Positions 8,809-18,660 of a stretch of 64,000 nt of DNA are shown piece by piece. Source of the DNA: Bordetella parapertussis (GTDB lineage: Bacteria > Pseudomonadota > Gammaproteobacteria > Burkholderiales > Burkholderiaceae_B); the NCBI GenBank assembly GCA_945872285.1, contig CAMBZR010000005.1:9082-73081 (forward strand), given 5' to 3'. Below the pieces are notes generated by a model that was not told the DNA's origin, searched no databases, and saw only the letters and a list, made by a program, of their open reading frames with translations. The number at the start of each line of letters is the position of its first letter. Positions within the stretch are counted from its first letter, which is position 1. The position numbers and the translations under genes are program-made.

Positions 8809-10410
8809 ATGAACTGGCAGCTTCCGTTTCAGTCTGGTCGTCAACCCGTCCTAGCCCGCAATATCGTTTCAACGTCGCAACCGCTCGCCTCGCAAGCGGG
8901 TGCCGCTGTGTTTGCGCGCGGTGGCAATGCGATTGACGCCGCCATTGCTGCAGCCATTACGCTGACGGTTGTCGAGCCCACCATGAATGGAATTGGCGGT
9001 GATGGCTTCTCGATTATTTGGGATGGCAAAAAACTACACGGTCTGAACGCCTCAGGCCGTTCACCCGCCGCTTGGTCGCCCGAGCGCTTCAAAGGTTTGG
9101 CCACCATGCCCAAGAACGGCTGGGAGTCAGTCACCGTGCCCGGCGCCGTCTCGCAGTGGGTGGCCTTGTCAAACAAATTTGGACAACTGCCTTTTGAGGA
9201 TTTGTTTAAGGACGCGATTCGTCATGCACGTGAAGGATTTCCGGTCAGCCCAGTGATTTCTAAGCAGTGGGCAACAGCTGTCAAAGAGTTGGCGCAACAT
9301 CCAGGCTTCAACGCCTTCATGCCAAATGGTCGCGCACCTGCCGCCGGTGAGATCTGGAAATTTACCGACCAAGCCGACACCCTCGAAGATATTGCGCGCA
9401 CAAAAGGCGAGTCGTTTTATCGCGGTCGTCTGGCCAAAATGATTGCCGCGTTTTCTGCCGAATGCGGCGCCGTAATGACTGAGGCCGACTTGGCCGCACA
9501 TCAAGCCGACTGGGTCGAGCCCATCTCGACGAACTTTCGCGGCTTTGACGTGCACGAGATCCCACCAAATGGTCAAGGCCTCACGGCTCTGCTTGCACTG
9601 AACATCATCGAACATCTGCCCTACAACGAAACAGCACCAAACTCAGCTGAGCGCATGCACTTAGAGGTTGAAGCGATGCGTGTAGCCTTTGCCGACTTAT
9701 ACGCCCACGTGGCCGACCCCGAATTTATGAAAGTCAGCGCAAAAGATTTACTCAGCAAAACCTATGCGCGCGAGCGCGCTAAGTTGATTAACCCTAAAAA
9801 AGCGGGCACCTATGCGGCGGGTCAACCACCTTCGGGTGGCACCATTTATTTATGTGCCGCTGACGCAGAGGGTCGCATGATTTCGTATATTCAATCCAAC
9901 TTTAAAGGCTTTGGCTCGGGCGTGGTCGTGCCAAAAACCGGCATCGCGCTACAAAATCGCGGCTCTGGTTTTGTCACGACACCCGGGCATCCCAATCAAG
10001 TCGCAGGCGGCAAGCGCCCCATGCACACCATCATCCCCGCCTTCATGACGCGCGATGGTCAACCTGAGATGGCCTTTGGCGTGATGGGTGGCAACATGCA
10101 AGCGCAAGGCCATATGCAAATGGTGTTGCGTCGCGTGGTCGAGCAGCACAACCCACAGGCCTGCTCAGACGCGCCGCGCTGGCGCATCAATGACGCGGCT
10201 GAACTGACACTCGAAGCCACCGTCACCCCCGCTGTGGTCGCAGGGCTCAAAGCCATGGGCCATGCACCGCTAATCGCCGCACCTGACAGTACCGACTTTG
10301 GGAGCGCACAGTTGATTGCTCGGTTAGGCGAGCAGCAAACAAGTACTGGGCCCTTTGCCTACGCTGCAGGCTCTGAGCATCGCCGCGATGGTCAGGCGGT
10401 AGGTTACTAA
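8809..10410 (+). CDS. Gamma-glutamyltransferase family protein
   Basis: An Ntn-hydrolase of 533 residues of the gamma-glutamyltranspeptidase family, which cleaves or transfers gamma-glutamyl groups after self-processing into two subunits. The N-terminal segment AVFARGGNAIDAAIAAAITLTVVEP with NGIGGDGF is diagnostic. The processing/nucleophile threonine is most likely that of PPSGGTIYLCAAD, about two thirds along. I see no clear signal peptide after the chosen ATG, so this may be one of the cytoplasmic GGT-like hydrolases (acylases) rather than the periplasmic glutathione enzyme. ATG 8809 is chosen because similarity starts there; an in-frame GTG at 8710 is upstream. Confidence 0.88.
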   Translation: MNWQLPFQSGRQPVLARNIVSTSQPLASQAGAAVFARGGNAIDAAIAAAITLTVVEPTMNGIGGDGFSIIWDGKKLHGLNASGRSPAAWSPERFKGLATMPKNGWESVTVPGAVSQWVALSNKFGQLPFEDLFKDAIRHAREGFPVSPVISKQWATAVKELAQHPGFNAFMPNGRAPAAGEIWKFTDQADTLEDIARTKGESFYRGRLAKMIAAFSAECGAVMTEADLAAHQADWVEPISTNFRGFDVHEIPPNGQGLTALLALNIIEHLPYNETAPNSAERMHLEVEAMRVAFADLYAHVADPEFMKVSAKDLLSKTYARERAKLINPKKAGTYAAGQPPSGGTIYLCAADAEGRMISYIQSNFKGFGSGVVVPKTGIALQNRGSGFVTTPGHPNQVAGGKRPMHTIIPAFMTRDGQPEMAFGVMGGNMQAQGHMQMVLRRVVEQHNPQACSDAPRWRINDAAELTLEATVTPAVVAGLKAMGHAPLIAAPDSTDFGSAQLIARLGEQQTSTGPFAYAAGSEHRRDGQAVGY

Positions 10411-10532
10411 GGCTAGACGCTAGTTGACGACGTCACCCCCCAACACTACAAGGTCTTAGAAGGCGCAAAATCGACATCTCTACGAATAGAAAAGAGGGAC
10501 AATCGGGGAAAGTAGATTACCCCCTAGCCACC

Positions 10533-12365
10533 TTACTCGACCGTCACGCTTTTGGCGAGGTTGCGTGGCTTGTCGACATCGGTTCCTCGTGAACACGCCG
10601 TGTGATAGGCCAATAACTGCAAGGGCACGGTATGCAAAATCGGTGAAAGCAAGCCATAGTGCTCTGGCATGCGGATCACATGCACGCCCTCAGCACTCAC
10701 AATCCGTGTATCCATGTCGGCAAACACATATAGCTCGCCGCCGCGCGCGCGCACCTCTTGAATATTCGATTTTAGTTTTTCTAACAACGCATCATTGGGC
10801 GCAATCGTGACCACGGGCATTTGCTCGGTGACCAGTGCTAAGGGGCCGTGCTTGAGCTCGCCGGCTGGGTAGGCCTCGGCATGGATATAGCTAATTTCTT
10901 TGAGCTTGAGCGCGCCTTCTAGTGCAATCGGGTAATGCATGCCTCGGCCTAAAAACAGTGCGTTCTCTTTGGTGGCAAAGCGCTCGGCCCAAGCGATAAT
11001 TTGTGGCTCAAGTGCGAGTACGGCACTAATCGCTGCGGGTAAATGTCGCAGAGCTTTAACGTGCTCGGCCTCCTGCTGCTCAGTTAACTGACCGTGCACC
11101 TGGGCTAAGGCTAGCGTCAGCATGAACAACGCTGTGAGTTGGGTCGTAAAGGCTTTGGTAGAGGCCACGCCGATTTCAACGCCAGCGCGCGTAATGTAAG
11201 CCAGCGCGCACTCACGCACCATCGCACTCGTTGACACGTTGCAAATCGTCAATGTGTGTTGCATGCCAAGCGAACGAGCGTGTTTTAACGCTGCAAGCGT
11301 ATCGGCCGTTTCACCAGACTGCGAGATCGTCACCACCAGCGTGTTTGCGTGTGGCACGCTATCGCGGTATCGATACTCGCTTGCAATCTCAACTGAGACC
11401 GGAATTTTTGCAACCGCTTCGATCCAGTATTGCGCGGTGAGCCCTGCGTAATAACTCGTACCGCAAGCCAAAATCAATACGCGATCAATCTGTTTAAAAG
11501 TTTTATACGCCCTGTCGCCAAACAGCTCAGGCGTAATCGACTCAACATCTTCAAGCGTGTCAGCGACCGCACGTGGTTGCTCAAAAATTTCTTTTTGCAT
11601 GTAATGGCGATACGGGCCAAGCTCTGCCGCACCGGTATGTACCTGCACCGTATTGATCTTGCGGTTCACCTGCTTGCCGTTTGCATCCATGATCCAGACA
11701 TTGCCAAGCTGCAAGTCGGCCACATCACCATCTTCAAGATACACAATTTGATCGGTCGTGCCGGCCAATGCCAAGGCATCAGACGCTAAGAAGTTTTCGT
11801 TTTGACCTCGCCCAATTACCAGCGGCGAACCATAACGTGCCGCCACGATGCGGTGCGGTTCGTCGCGACAAAACACCGCAATCGCGTAGGCACCTTTTAG
11901 TCGCTTAACCGTCTGCTGAACCGCCTCAAGCAGATCGCCGTGATACAAATGCCGCACCAGATGCGCAATCACTTCGGTATCGGTCTGGCTTTCAAACAGA
12001 TAGCCCACCGCCTGCAACTCGGTACGCAGGTCTTCGTGATTTTCGATAATGCCGTTATGCACCAACGCAATGCTTGGGGCTTCTTGCGCAAGCCCTGAAA
12101 AATGCGGGTGCGCGTTGCGGGTAACCGGAGCGCCGTGCGTCGCCCAACGGGTGTGCGCAATCCCCGTAAATCCTGCGATTCGCTCACGCGTAATCGTGGC
12201 GGCCAGTTCGGCCACACGCTCGGTACTACGCGCGCGGCGCAGTGTGCCGTTATCAAACACGGCGACACCACACGAGTCATACCCGCGGTACTCAAGACGG
12301 CTGAGTCCCTCGAGCAAAATCGGTGTGATGTCCCTTGAAGCAACTGCACCTACGATGCCACACAT
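10533..12365 (-). CDS. glmS: Glutamine--fructose-6-phosphate aminotransferase (isomerising)
   Basis: GlmS makes glucosamine-6-phosphate from fructose-6-phosphate and glutamine, the first step towards UDP-GlcNAc. The protein (610 residues) starts MCGIVGAV, so Cys2 becomes the N-terminal glutaminase nucleophile; this fixes the start at 12365, with AGGGG upstream. Two SIS isomerase domains follow, with [15 protein letters not shown] and the C-terminal [12 protein letters not shown]. Length is normal. It diverges from an Lrp-type gene across an AT-rich gap. glmU lies about 3 kb away on the same strand. No glmS ribozyme-like leader is evident. Confidence 0.97.
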   Translation of the reverse strand: MCGIVGAVASRDITPILLEGLSRLEYRGYDSCGVAVFDNGTLRRARSTERVAELAATITRERIAGFTGIAHTRWATHGAPVTRNAHPHFSGLAQEAPSIALVHNGIIENHEDLRTELQAVGYLFESQTDTEVIAHLVRHLYHGDLLEAVQQTVKRLKGAYAIAVFCRDEPHRIVAARYGSPLVIGRGQNENFLASDALALAGTTDQIVYLEDGDVADLQLGNVWIMDANGKQVNRKINTVQVHTGAAELGPYRHYMQKEIFEQPRAVADTLEDVESITPELFGDRAYKTFKQIDRVLILACGTSYYAGLTAQYWIEAVAKIPVSVEIASEYRYRDSVPHANTLVVTISQSGETADTLAALKHARSLGMQHTLTICNVSTSAMVRECALAYITRAGVEIGVASTKAFTTQLTALFMLTLALAQVHGQLTEQQEAEHVKALRHLPAAISAVLALEPQIIAWAERFATKENALFLGRGMHYPIALEGALKLKEISYIHAEAYPAGELKHGPLALVTEQMPVVTIAPNDALLEKLKSNIQEVRARGGELYVFADMDTRIVSAEGVHVIRMPEHYGLLSPILHTVPLQLLAYHTACSRGTDVDKPRNLAKSVTVE

Positions 12366-12398
12366 AAAAATCCCCTGACTGTGTTGGGATTGTGCCAA

Positions 12399-12514
12399 AC
12401 TTAAAGTGAAATTTTATGTCTATTATTAAATAATATTGAAATAAAATATTAAAAACAAGATACTATGTAATATAATTTCATATCCCATGATTTTTAAACA
12501 CTTTAGTTCTCTCT
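12399..12514. promoter_or_regulatory. Very AT-rich divergent promoter region between glmS and an Lrp gene
   Basis: The stretch is almost pure A/T and contrasts strongly with its surroundings. It contains TATAAT at 12471-12476, a possible -10 for the rightward Lrp-type gene, and two AATATT palindromes (12432-12437, 12445-12450). Lrp proteins favour such AT-rich, bendable DNA, so autoregulation and control of glmS are possible. No -35 of good quality could be assigned. Confidence 0.4.
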
Positions 12515-12997
12515 ATGATGACCGAGTCACTCGACGAGCTTGATCTGCGCATTCTTGAGCAGCTCCAGCAAGACGCAAGCCTAACCAACCAAGACCTCGC
12601 CGAGCGGGTGCACGCCTCGGCGCCTACCTGCATGCGGCGTGTGCGCCGGCTCACTACCTCGGGCGTCATTCAAAAACAAGTCGCGCTTGTCGATCCGGCA
12701 AAAGTTGGCACAACGCTTACCGCCATCCTCGAGGTCACGCTTGACATACAGTCAGCCGAAGGCCTGCAGCAGTTTGAAGGCGTGATCGCACTCGAGGCTG
12801 CGGTGCTGCAATGTTATCGAGTGTCGTCCGGGCCAGACTTTATCCTAGTGACCCAAGTGGCCGATATGCCGGCGTACCATGCGCTCGTGCATCGGGCCCT
12901 GACAGCGCAGGCAAACGTGCGTAATGTTCGAACTTTTTTTTCAATCCACCGCAGCAAGTTCAACACCGGCATCGTGCTCGGCAAATCACACGCTTAG
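12515..12997 (+). CDS. Lrp/AsnC family transcriptional regulator
   Basis: A 160-residue regulator with the AsnC winged helix (LDELDLRILEQLQQDASLTN, then DLAERVHASAPTCMRRVRRL) and a C-terminal RAM ligand-binding domain. Start could be the first or second ATG of the MM pair (12515 or 12518). It is transcribed away from glmS across an AT-rich region, and its end lies only two bases from the convergent glycosyltransferase gene. Effector and targets unknown; regulation of glmS is suggested by position only. Confidence 0.87.
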   Translation: MMTESLDELDLRILEQLQQDASLTNQDLAERVHASAPTCMRRVRRLTTSGVIQKQVALVDPAKVGTTLTAILEVTLDIQSAEGLQQFEGVIALEAAVLQCYRVSSGPDFILVTQVADMPAYHALVHRALTAQANVRNVRTFFSIHRSKFNTGIVLGKSHA

Positions 12998-12999
12998 CG

Positions 13000-14079
13000 T
13001 CACGCCCACTGCTCAGTCAGCGCCGCGCGGTAAACCTCAACATAACGTTCGACCATACTGTCTGCAGCGTACTCGGCGCGCACCGCAGCGTAGGCGACCT
13101 CAGCCCTTGCCTGCGCCTGTTCGGGCTGCGCCAATATTGAACAGATATGAGCAGCCATCGTCGTAGCGTCGCCCGGCGTGCACACCAACCCGCGTCCTTC
13201 GCACACCGTTTCTTTCAAACCGCCGGCATCTGTTGACACCACTGGTATTTTTTGCAGCATGGCATCAAGCACGCTACTGCCTAGCGCCTCAAAACGCGAG
13301 GACATGACAAAAACCGAAAGTGCCGCGAAAAGCGACTCGACGTCAGGTTCAAACCCCAGCAGCAGATACCGGTCCTGCAAACCCAACTGTGCAATCGCCT
13401 GCCGGGCCTGTTGCGATGCTGCGCCGTCGGCACCCCAATGCACGAACACCACATCAGCAAACTGTTCACACACTTTTGCTGCCGCGTGAATTAAGGTCAC
13501 CGGATCCTTCTCGGCTGAAAGCGCCGCAGCACTACCCACCAAGCGCCTACCCTCAAGCCTGGTTTGTTTTAAGAAATCTTGTACCCGCTGCGGTTGCGCC
13601 GCAACCGGCAATACCGCACTCGGGATCACGCGCGTCGCCACCCCGAGCGCGCGAGGCGCTTGTGCGGCAGCTTCGCTAATGGCAACTAGCTGACTGACTC
13701 TGCGCCATTTCAGCCCCGTTAGCCAGGCACGTGCGCCAACCGGAAAACTCGTTCGCCGCGAGAACACGAGTGGGCGGGCACGCCAGACAGCCGCCACAAC
13801 GGCCCAAGCGACCGCGCTTGCGGTTTGCGCGTGCCAGACATCAAATTTCTTACCCTTTCGGGCCAGCCACCAACCAAAAGAGAACCCACCCTTAGCCGTA
13901 TAAACGATGAAGCCCCGAGCTGCTGCCTGCCTGGCCAGGGCGCTGTCTTTGCGTAACAACAAGTGCACCTCATGGCCTCGCTCACGCAGTCCTAAGGCCG
14001 TCAACAGCGTTTGCCTTTCACCGCCCCGCCAACCGCGCTCGGTGTTGAGCTGCAAAATACGCAGGCTGGGCTCAGCCAT
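13000..14079 (-). CDS. Glycosyltransferase family 4 protein
   Basis: A GT-B-fold glycosyltransferase of 359 residues. The N-terminal domain begins ILQLNTERGWRGGERQ, with the glycine-rich GGERQ loop of GT4/GT1 enzymes; the C-terminal donor domain has MSSRFEALGSSVLDAM, the E(x7)E region that grips the nucleotide sugar. ATG at 14079 overlaps the stop of the upstream MFS gene by eight bases, so the two are probably translated together. Earlier in-frame starts would lie deep inside the MFS gene. Donor and acceptor unknown; a role in lipopolysaccharide or another glycoconjugate is plausible. Confidence 0.85.
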   Translation of the reverse strand: MAEPSLRILQLNTERGWRGGERQTLLTALGLRERGHEVHLLLRKDSALARQAAARGFIVYTAKGGFSFGWWLARKGKKFDVWHAQTASAVAWAVVAAVWRARPLVFSRRTSFPVGARAWLTGLKWRRVSQLVAISEAAAQAPRALGVATRVIPSAVLPVAAQPQRVQDFLKQTRLEGRRLVGSAAALSAEKDPVTLIHAAAKVCEQFADVVFVHWGADGAASQQARQAIAQLGLQDRYLLLGFEPDVESLFAALSVFVMSSRFEALGSSVLDAMLQKIPVVSTDAGGLKETVCEGRGLVCTPGDATTMAAHICSILAQPEQAQARAEVAYAAVRAEYAADSMVERYVEVYRAALTEQWA

Positions 14080-15460
14080 GTTGTCCCGCTTGCGGCGCTT
14101 GCCGATAACGGATCGCATTGACCGTGACCGCACACAATGCAAAACAAACAGCGACCCACATACCTAGCAAAGGACCTGAGGTAAATCCCATACTGAAGAC
14201 CATCGCGACGACCGCAGCGCCAAAGGTTTGACTAAATACCCGGGTGGTTGCTTGCAACCCCCCGACTGCGCCCGAGCGGTGACGCGGCGCGGCACTTAGC
14301 AGCACGCGATTATTCGGTGTTTGAAAAAAACCAAACCCGACTCCCGCCAGCATCATTGCGGCAAACAACCAAGTGTTGTCCACATCTGCTGGCATTAAAG
14401 CGATTGCGGCCAGGCCCAACGCCATTGCGGCCGCGCCGATCCCACTTAAGATTGCGACCGGAAACCGATCAGACAGCGGCCCGGCAATCGCGGCAATCAT
14501 CGCGGCGCCCACGGGCCAGCCCGCCAGTAAAATTCCCACTGTGATTTGTGATCGTTGCAGCGTGGTCAATAAATAAAAGGGGAGCGACACAAAGGTCGCC
14601 ATTTGCGCCGAGAACGTACTCGCTGAAGCCGCGAGGGCAAATCGCATCGCAGGAATACGAAATAAATCAACCGGAAATAAAGGCGCGGGTTGCGCGCTTG
14701 AGCGGCGGATTAAAAAAGTCACGACAGCGACCGCTGCCACAATCAAGAGCGAAGCCTGCCACGTGTAGGTCGCTAGATAATCAATTCCAAGGATCAACAG
14801 ACCAATCGCGGACATGCTTAATAGTGCAGAGAACCAGTCAAAGCGCGATTGGATTGGCGCAACGTCTGGCAAGTATTTAGCGCCGAACAACGCTAGGCAC
14901 CCCACTGGGATATTGAACACAAAAATCCAATGCCAACTCGCAGTCGACAAAATGAAGGCCCCCAGCGAGGGGCCCATCACAGACGAGACAGCGACGGTCA
15001 TTGAGTTCCAACCGATTCCTCTCCCAATCAGATGGGCCGGATAAATATGCCGCACGAGCGCGCCAAACAGGCACATGATGGCCGAGCCACCCAGCCCTTG
15101 CACGACTCGGCACACCAACAACACCGACAAGCTCGGCGCAAGCGCGCTGGCAATTGAAGCGAGGATAAACAACACCAACCCGCAGCGAAACAAAAGCTTA
15201 AACCCCACGCGCTCACCAATTGCCGCCATCGGCATGAGCGTCATGGCCACCGTGAGGCCATACGCATTCACAATCCACACGACCGAAGCCGCCGATTGAT
15301 TCAAGTCTTTTGCAATAGAAGGCAAGGCGACATTTGACATTGAGGCATCAAGCACCGACAACATCAAACCAATTCCGAGGGCAAAGGCTGCTTTACGGCG
15401 ACGAACGGTAGGCAGCCCTTCAGTCGCCTCAGGCGCGCGAGCTGTTTGTGCTTCAGACAT
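14072..15460 (-). CDS. MFS transporter, DHA2 (14-helix) type
   Basis: A 462-residue major facilitator, predicted to sit in the inner membrane with about 14 helices. The segment LDASMSNVALPSIAKDL in helix 1 and the antiporter motif C-like GPSLGAFI in helix 5 are typical of DHA2 drug:H+ antiporters. It starts two bases after the glmU stop and overlaps the glycosyltransferase start, so glmU, this gene and the glycosyltransferase gene look like one operon. The exported substrate is unknown; it could be a drug, or a product of the neighbouring glycosyltransferase. Confidence 0.87.
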   Translation of the reverse strand: MSEAQTARAPEATEGLPTVRRRKAAFALGIGLMLSVLDASMSNVALPSIAKDLNQSAASVVWIVNAYGLTVAMTLMPMAAIGERVGFKLLFRCGLVLFILASIASALAPSLSVLLVCRVVQGLGGSAIMCLFGALVRHIYPAHLIGRGIGWNSMTVAVSSVMGPSLGAFILSTASWHWIFVFNIPVGCLALFGAKYLPDVAPIQSRFDWFSALLSMSAIGLLILGIDYLATYTWQASLLIVAAVAVVTFLIRRSSAQPAPLFPVDLFRIPAMRFALAASASTFSAQMATFVSLPFYLLTTLQRSQITVGILLAGWPVGAAMIAAIAGPLSDRFPVAILSGIGAAAMALGLAAIALMPADVDNTWLFAAMMLAGVGFGFFQTPNNRVLLSAAPRHRSGAVGGLQATTRVFSQTFGAAVVAMVFSMGFTSGPLLGMWVAVCFALCAVTVNAIRYRQAPQAGQHG

Positions 15461-15462
15461 TT

Positions 15463-16842
15463 TTAAGCTTTTTTAATTTTTTTAATTGGCCGTTTCCAGC
15501 CCTCGATGGTGATTTGTTTGGTTCGAGAAATTGTCAATGTTTCGGCAGGCGCGTCGCGCGTCAGCGTCGTACCCGCACCAAGCGTGGCGCCACGCCCCAC
15601 CCGCACCGGCGCCACGAGCTGCGAATCTGAGCCAATAAAGACATCGTCTTCTATGACGGTTCTGTGTTTATTGACACCATCATAATTGCAGGTGATGGTG
15701 CCCGCCCCGATGTTCACGCGCGCGCCGATTTCGGCATCACCGATATAAGCCAGATGATTGGCCTTGCTGTCCGAACCTAAGCGCGCGTTTTTAATTTCAA
15801 CAAAATTACCAACATGCGTGCGATCGGCTAGCTCAGTGCCGGGGCGCAGGCGTGCATAGGGCCCGATCTTCGCGTCGCTGCCCACGATGGCTTGGTCAAG
15901 ATGACTAAACGGTTCAATCCGGGTGCCTGCGCCGATCGTGACATCGCGCAACACGCAATGCGCACCAACATGCACGCCATCGCCCAAACTGACCTCGCCT
16001 TCAAAGACACAACCCACATCGATGAAGACGTCTTGCCCGCACTGCAAAGTCCCCCGCAGTTCAAGGCGCGCCGGGTCAGCGATCGTGACACCCGCCTCAA
16101 GCTGACGGCGCGCAAGTTCAAGCTGCCACAAGCGTTCAAGCTGCGCCTGTTGCGCGCGGCTATTGACACCCAGCGTTTCGTAGGGCGCGCCAGGATGCGC
16201 AACGTTTACCGCAAGGCCTTGAGCCACCGCCATCCCGATAATATCTGTCAGGTAATACTCTGCCTGCGCGTTCTGATTTGTCAATTGTGACAGCCAGGTT
16301 TTCAGTTGCGCGGTGGGTGCAGCGATGATTCCCGTGTTGACCTCGGTGATTGCGCGCTGCGCAGGCGTTGCGTCTTTGTGCTCAACGATCGCACAAACAT
16401 GCCCCTGTGCATTGCGCACAATGCGGCCATAACCCGTCGGGTCGGGCAACAGTTCAGTTAAAACCGCCAGGCCCTTTTGCCGCGCGGTTAATAACGCGCG
16501 CAAGGTTGCAACTTCTACCAGAGGCACATCACCATACAACACGAGCGTGACATCGTCTTGTCCGTTTTCTTTCAAGTGCGGCGCGGCTTGCAACACCGCA
16601 TGCCCTGTGCCTAACTGAGGCTCCTGCAAAGCAAATTTCAAATCGGTTTGCGCCACAAACGCCTGTTCCACCTGCTCGGCGCCGTGACCGACCACCACCA
16701 CGACACCCTCGGCCTCGAGCGCGCGCGCCACCTTCAGTACGTGCGACAGCATTGTGCACCCGGCGATGGTGTGCAAGACCTTAGGGCGGCTGGACTGCAT
16801 CCGCTTGCCTTGGCCCGCGGCCAAAATCACAATATTCAACAT
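15463..16842 (-). CDS. glmU: Bifunctional GlcNAc-1-P uridyltransferase/GlcN-1-P acetyltransferase
   Basis: GlmU performs the last two steps to UDP-GlcNAc, the precursor of peptidoglycan and lipid A. The 459-residue protein shows the N-terminal pyrophosphorylase motif [18 protein letters not shown] and a C-terminal left-handed beta-helix of hexapeptide repeats with the acetyl-CoA site region [11 protein letters not shown] near residues 375-385. Length is normal. It is the first gene of a run with an MFS exporter and a glycosyltransferase. A short (TTTAAC)3 repeat lies upstream. Confidence 0.97.
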   Translation of the reverse strand: MLNIVILAAGQGKRMQSSRPKVLHTIAGCTMLSHVLKVARALEAEGVVVVVGHGAEQVEQAFVAQTDLKFALQEPQLGTGHAVLQAAPHLKENGQDDVTLVLYGDVPLVEVATLRALLTARQKGLAVLTELLPDPTGYGRIVRNAQGHVCAIVEHKDATPAQRAITEVNTGIIAAPTAQLKTWLSQLTNQNAQAEYYLTDIIGMAVAQGLAVNVAHPGAPYETLGVNSRAQQAQLERLWQLELARRQLEAGVTIADPARLELRGTLQCGQDVFIDVGCVFEGEVSLGDGVHVGAHCVLRDVTIGAGTRIEPFSHLDQAIVGSDAKIGPYARLRPGTELADRTHVGNFVEIKNARLGSDSKANHLAYIGDAEIGARVNIGAGTITCNYDGVNKHRTVIEDDVFIGSDSQLVAPVRVGRGATLGAGTTLTRDAPAETLTISRTKQITIEGWKRPIKKIKKA

Positions 16843-16882
16843 AGTCTGTGGGTCTGGTTATTATTTGTTGGTCTTGGGTGGT

Positions 16883-16900
16883 TTTAACTTTAACTTTAAC
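16883..16900. repeat. Three tandem TTTAAC hexamers
   Basis: TTTAAC is repeated exactly three times, about 40 bases upstream of glmU (read as GTTAAA on the glmU strand). It lies in the 112-base gap between glmU and the phaM-like gene. It may be part of the glmU promoter region or chance. Confidence 0.5.
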
Positions 16901-16954
16901 GTGCAACGGACAACGAACATAAACAGAATTTGCAGGCGCGCTAAGGCCTGTTGT

Positions 16955-17692
16955 TCAAAGTGGTTTTTTTGTGACCACTTTTTTGCTAGTTTTTTTAGTC
17001 ACTTTTGCTGCTGCGGGGGGCTTGGCGCTGGCAGCCGTTGGCGCTTTTGAAGCCAGGCTCGACGCAGTCGCCGCAGCCACCTGTCCAAACTGCTGTTGCA
17101 ACATATCCCACCACGCCAGAGCGGCAGCGGGCGGCGCGTGTGGCGGCGCAACGCCAACACCATTAGCACTTGCTGAATTAGCACCTGCTGAATTCGCAGC
17201 TGCTGAACTGGCCGCGCTGGCCCGGCCATTACGCGAGGTTGGCTGCGCCGCTTGAGGCTCAGGCGTTGGTGTGTTAGCTGGTGCCGCAGTTGTTGCTGGC
17301 GCCTGATTCATGGGCCAGCCGGCTGACCGAGTGGGCGACACTGTCGCAGCTCCCTGGTCTGTTTTGGAGCCCAGCCCAGCAGAACTAGCTGCCATAAATG
17401 ACTTGAGCGTTGCGATTGTGGCGGCTTGCACCTCGAGACCCTGGATCGTGCTGCTTAGCATTGACAAGTTTAGTTTGAGCCAGTTTTCGACTGACTTCAG
17501 TTCAGCAATCTTACGCTCGAGCTCTTCGGGATTTAGCGAGGGGGTGAGCCCACTGTTCATCCCAGCGGGTCCAGCCAACCCGGCAAAGGCCTGACGCATC
17601 ATTTCGAGGCTTGCCAACAGCGGGTTCGCGGCGCTGGCGCCACTTTGGCCAAACCCGGGCAAAACAAAAGGATTAGGGGGCGTCGCACTCAT
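16955..17692 (-). CDS. phaM: PhaM-like polyhydroxyalkanoate granule regulatory protein
   Basis: This 245-residue protein resembles PhaM, which in Ralstonia eutropha activates PHB synthase PhaC and tethers granules to the nucleoid. The conserved core is the helical stretch LNPEELERKIAELKSVENWL, followed by LNLSMLSSTIQGLEVQ and ATLKSF (about residues 54-101). A long Ala/Pro/Ser-rich linker follows, then a Lys-rich tail KKTSKKVVTKKPL that would bind DNA. The linker contains a run of short ANSAG-like repeats. Presence implies that the organism makes PHB, though no phaC, phaA or phaB is in the window. It is transcribed separately, upstream of glmU on the same strand. Confidence 0.75.
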   Translation of the reverse strand: MSATPPNPFVLPGFGQSGASAANPLLASLEMMRQAFAGLAGPAGMNSGLTPSLNPEELERKIAELKSVENWLKLNLSMLSSTIQGLEVQAATIATLKSFMAASSAGLGSKTDQGAATVSPTRSAGWPMNQAPATTAAPANTPTPEPQAAQPTSRNGRASAASSAAANSAGANSASANGVGVAPPHAPPAAALAWWDMLQQQFGQVAAATASSLASKAPTAASAKPPAAAKVTKKTSKKVVTKKPL

Positions 17693-17819
17693 AGAGGGCC
17701 TTGTTGTTAAGCGTGATGGTTAGATATTACTCGCATCTGCAATGCGCCTGACAAGCAAAAATCCTTCTTGAAAGTGTTTGTCCGGCGCTTAAAGTCTAAA
17801 TATTCTGTGACAATACGCT

Positions 17820-18050
17820 ATGCCAATAATACTGACGTTAACTGAACTTGAAGCCGCCATCAATTTCTGGCGCCAACGCAGCCCCTCGGTGGGTGAAGAA
17901 CTGCGCCTGTGCCCCGAGGCCTCAAGCCTGGCGACGCCCTACGCGCTGATGATTATCGAACGGCGCAAAGAACTCACGGTTGCCGAGCTCTCAGAGCGGG
18001 CGCAGGGCGCACTCGCCACCTGGCGCGAAACCTTGGCTCAGCGCGGCTAG
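17820..18050 (+). CDS. DUF3717 domain-containing protein
   Basis: A 76-residue acidic protein of the DUF3717 family, seen mainly in Burkholderiales: TLTELEAAINFWRQRSPS, then the central LCPEASSLATPYALMII and a helical C terminus. Function is unknown. No Shine-Dalgarno sequence is visible before the ATG, and TATTCT at 17801-17806 could be a -10 giving a nearly leaderless transcript. It converges on the SCO gene with a 13-base gap. Confidence 0.8.
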   Translation: MPIILTLTELEAAINFWRQRSPSVGEELRLCPEASSLATPYALMIIERRKELTVAELSERAQGALATWRETLAQRG

Positions 18051-18063
18051 CGGCACACAAACT

Positions 18064-18660
18064 TCAACGCAACAAACGTTGAATATCATGCGCAATCGCC
18101 GCTGCACCAATGTTGTTCGCTAAAAGCACCCGTGACTCGCCTTGCGCGTCGAGCAAAAAGAACGACGCGCTGTGATCCACTGAGTAGTTTCCTTGCACCC
18201 CGGCGTTTTTTGCGTAATAAATCTTAAACGAGCTTGCGGCTTTTTTGATCTGGTCGGGCGTACCAGTGAGCCCCAAAAACTGCGAGTCAAAGCCTGAGAC
18301 ATACGCGCGTAAAACCTCTTGCGTATCACGCTCTGGGTCGACCGTTACCAACACGACCTGCACCTTTGCCGCTTGTGAGCCCAACAATTTCATGACTTGG
18401 GCAAGCTCAGCTAGCGAACTTGGACAAATATCGGGGCACTGCGTAAACCCAAAGAGCACTACAGTCACTTTGCCTTTAAGAGTTTCAAGCGTATGCGGGC
18501 GGCCATCGGTGCCGGTTAAGGCCAACTCTTTAGCTAAGTGCGTACCCGTGATGTCGCTGCCTTTAAAGCCTGGTGCAGCATCCTTACAGGCGGTTAAGCC
18601 CAGCACACACACACTGAACAGCAGAGCAACTACGGCATGCCGCAGACCGTAGCGTTTCAT
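18064..18660 (-). CDS. SCO1/SenC family copper chaperone (lipoprotein)
   Basis: SCO proteins deliver copper to, or reduce, the CuA site of cytochrome oxidase subunit II. The 198-residue protein has a lipobox LTAC (Cys25), a thioredoxin fold with the copper-binding pair CPDIC (Cys75, Cys79) and the third ligand His163 in YSVDHSASFF. ATG at 18660 shares its A with the TAA stop of the haem O synthase gene, which favours this start over the in-frame one at 18681. It is the last gene of the oxidase assembly operon on this strand. Confidence 0.93.
   Translation of the reverse strand: MKRYGLRHAVVALLFSVCVLGLTACKDAAPGFKGSDITGTHLAKELALTGTDGRPHTLETLKGKVTVVLFGFTQCPDICPSSLAELAQVMKLLGSQAAKVQVVLVTVDPERDTQEVLRAYVSGFDSQFLGLTGTPDQIKKAASSFKIYYAKNAGVQGNYSVDHSASFFLLDAQGESRVLLANNIGAAAIAHDIQRLLR

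Noticed and set aside
10411..10532. Terminator between gamma-glutamyltransferase and glmS
   Set aside because: The gap between these converging genes shows no hairpin with a T tract.
16957..16981. AAAGTGG/CCACTTT inverted repeat as a terminator of phaM
   Set aside because: It lies inside the coding end of phaM and no T tract follows on the phaM strand.
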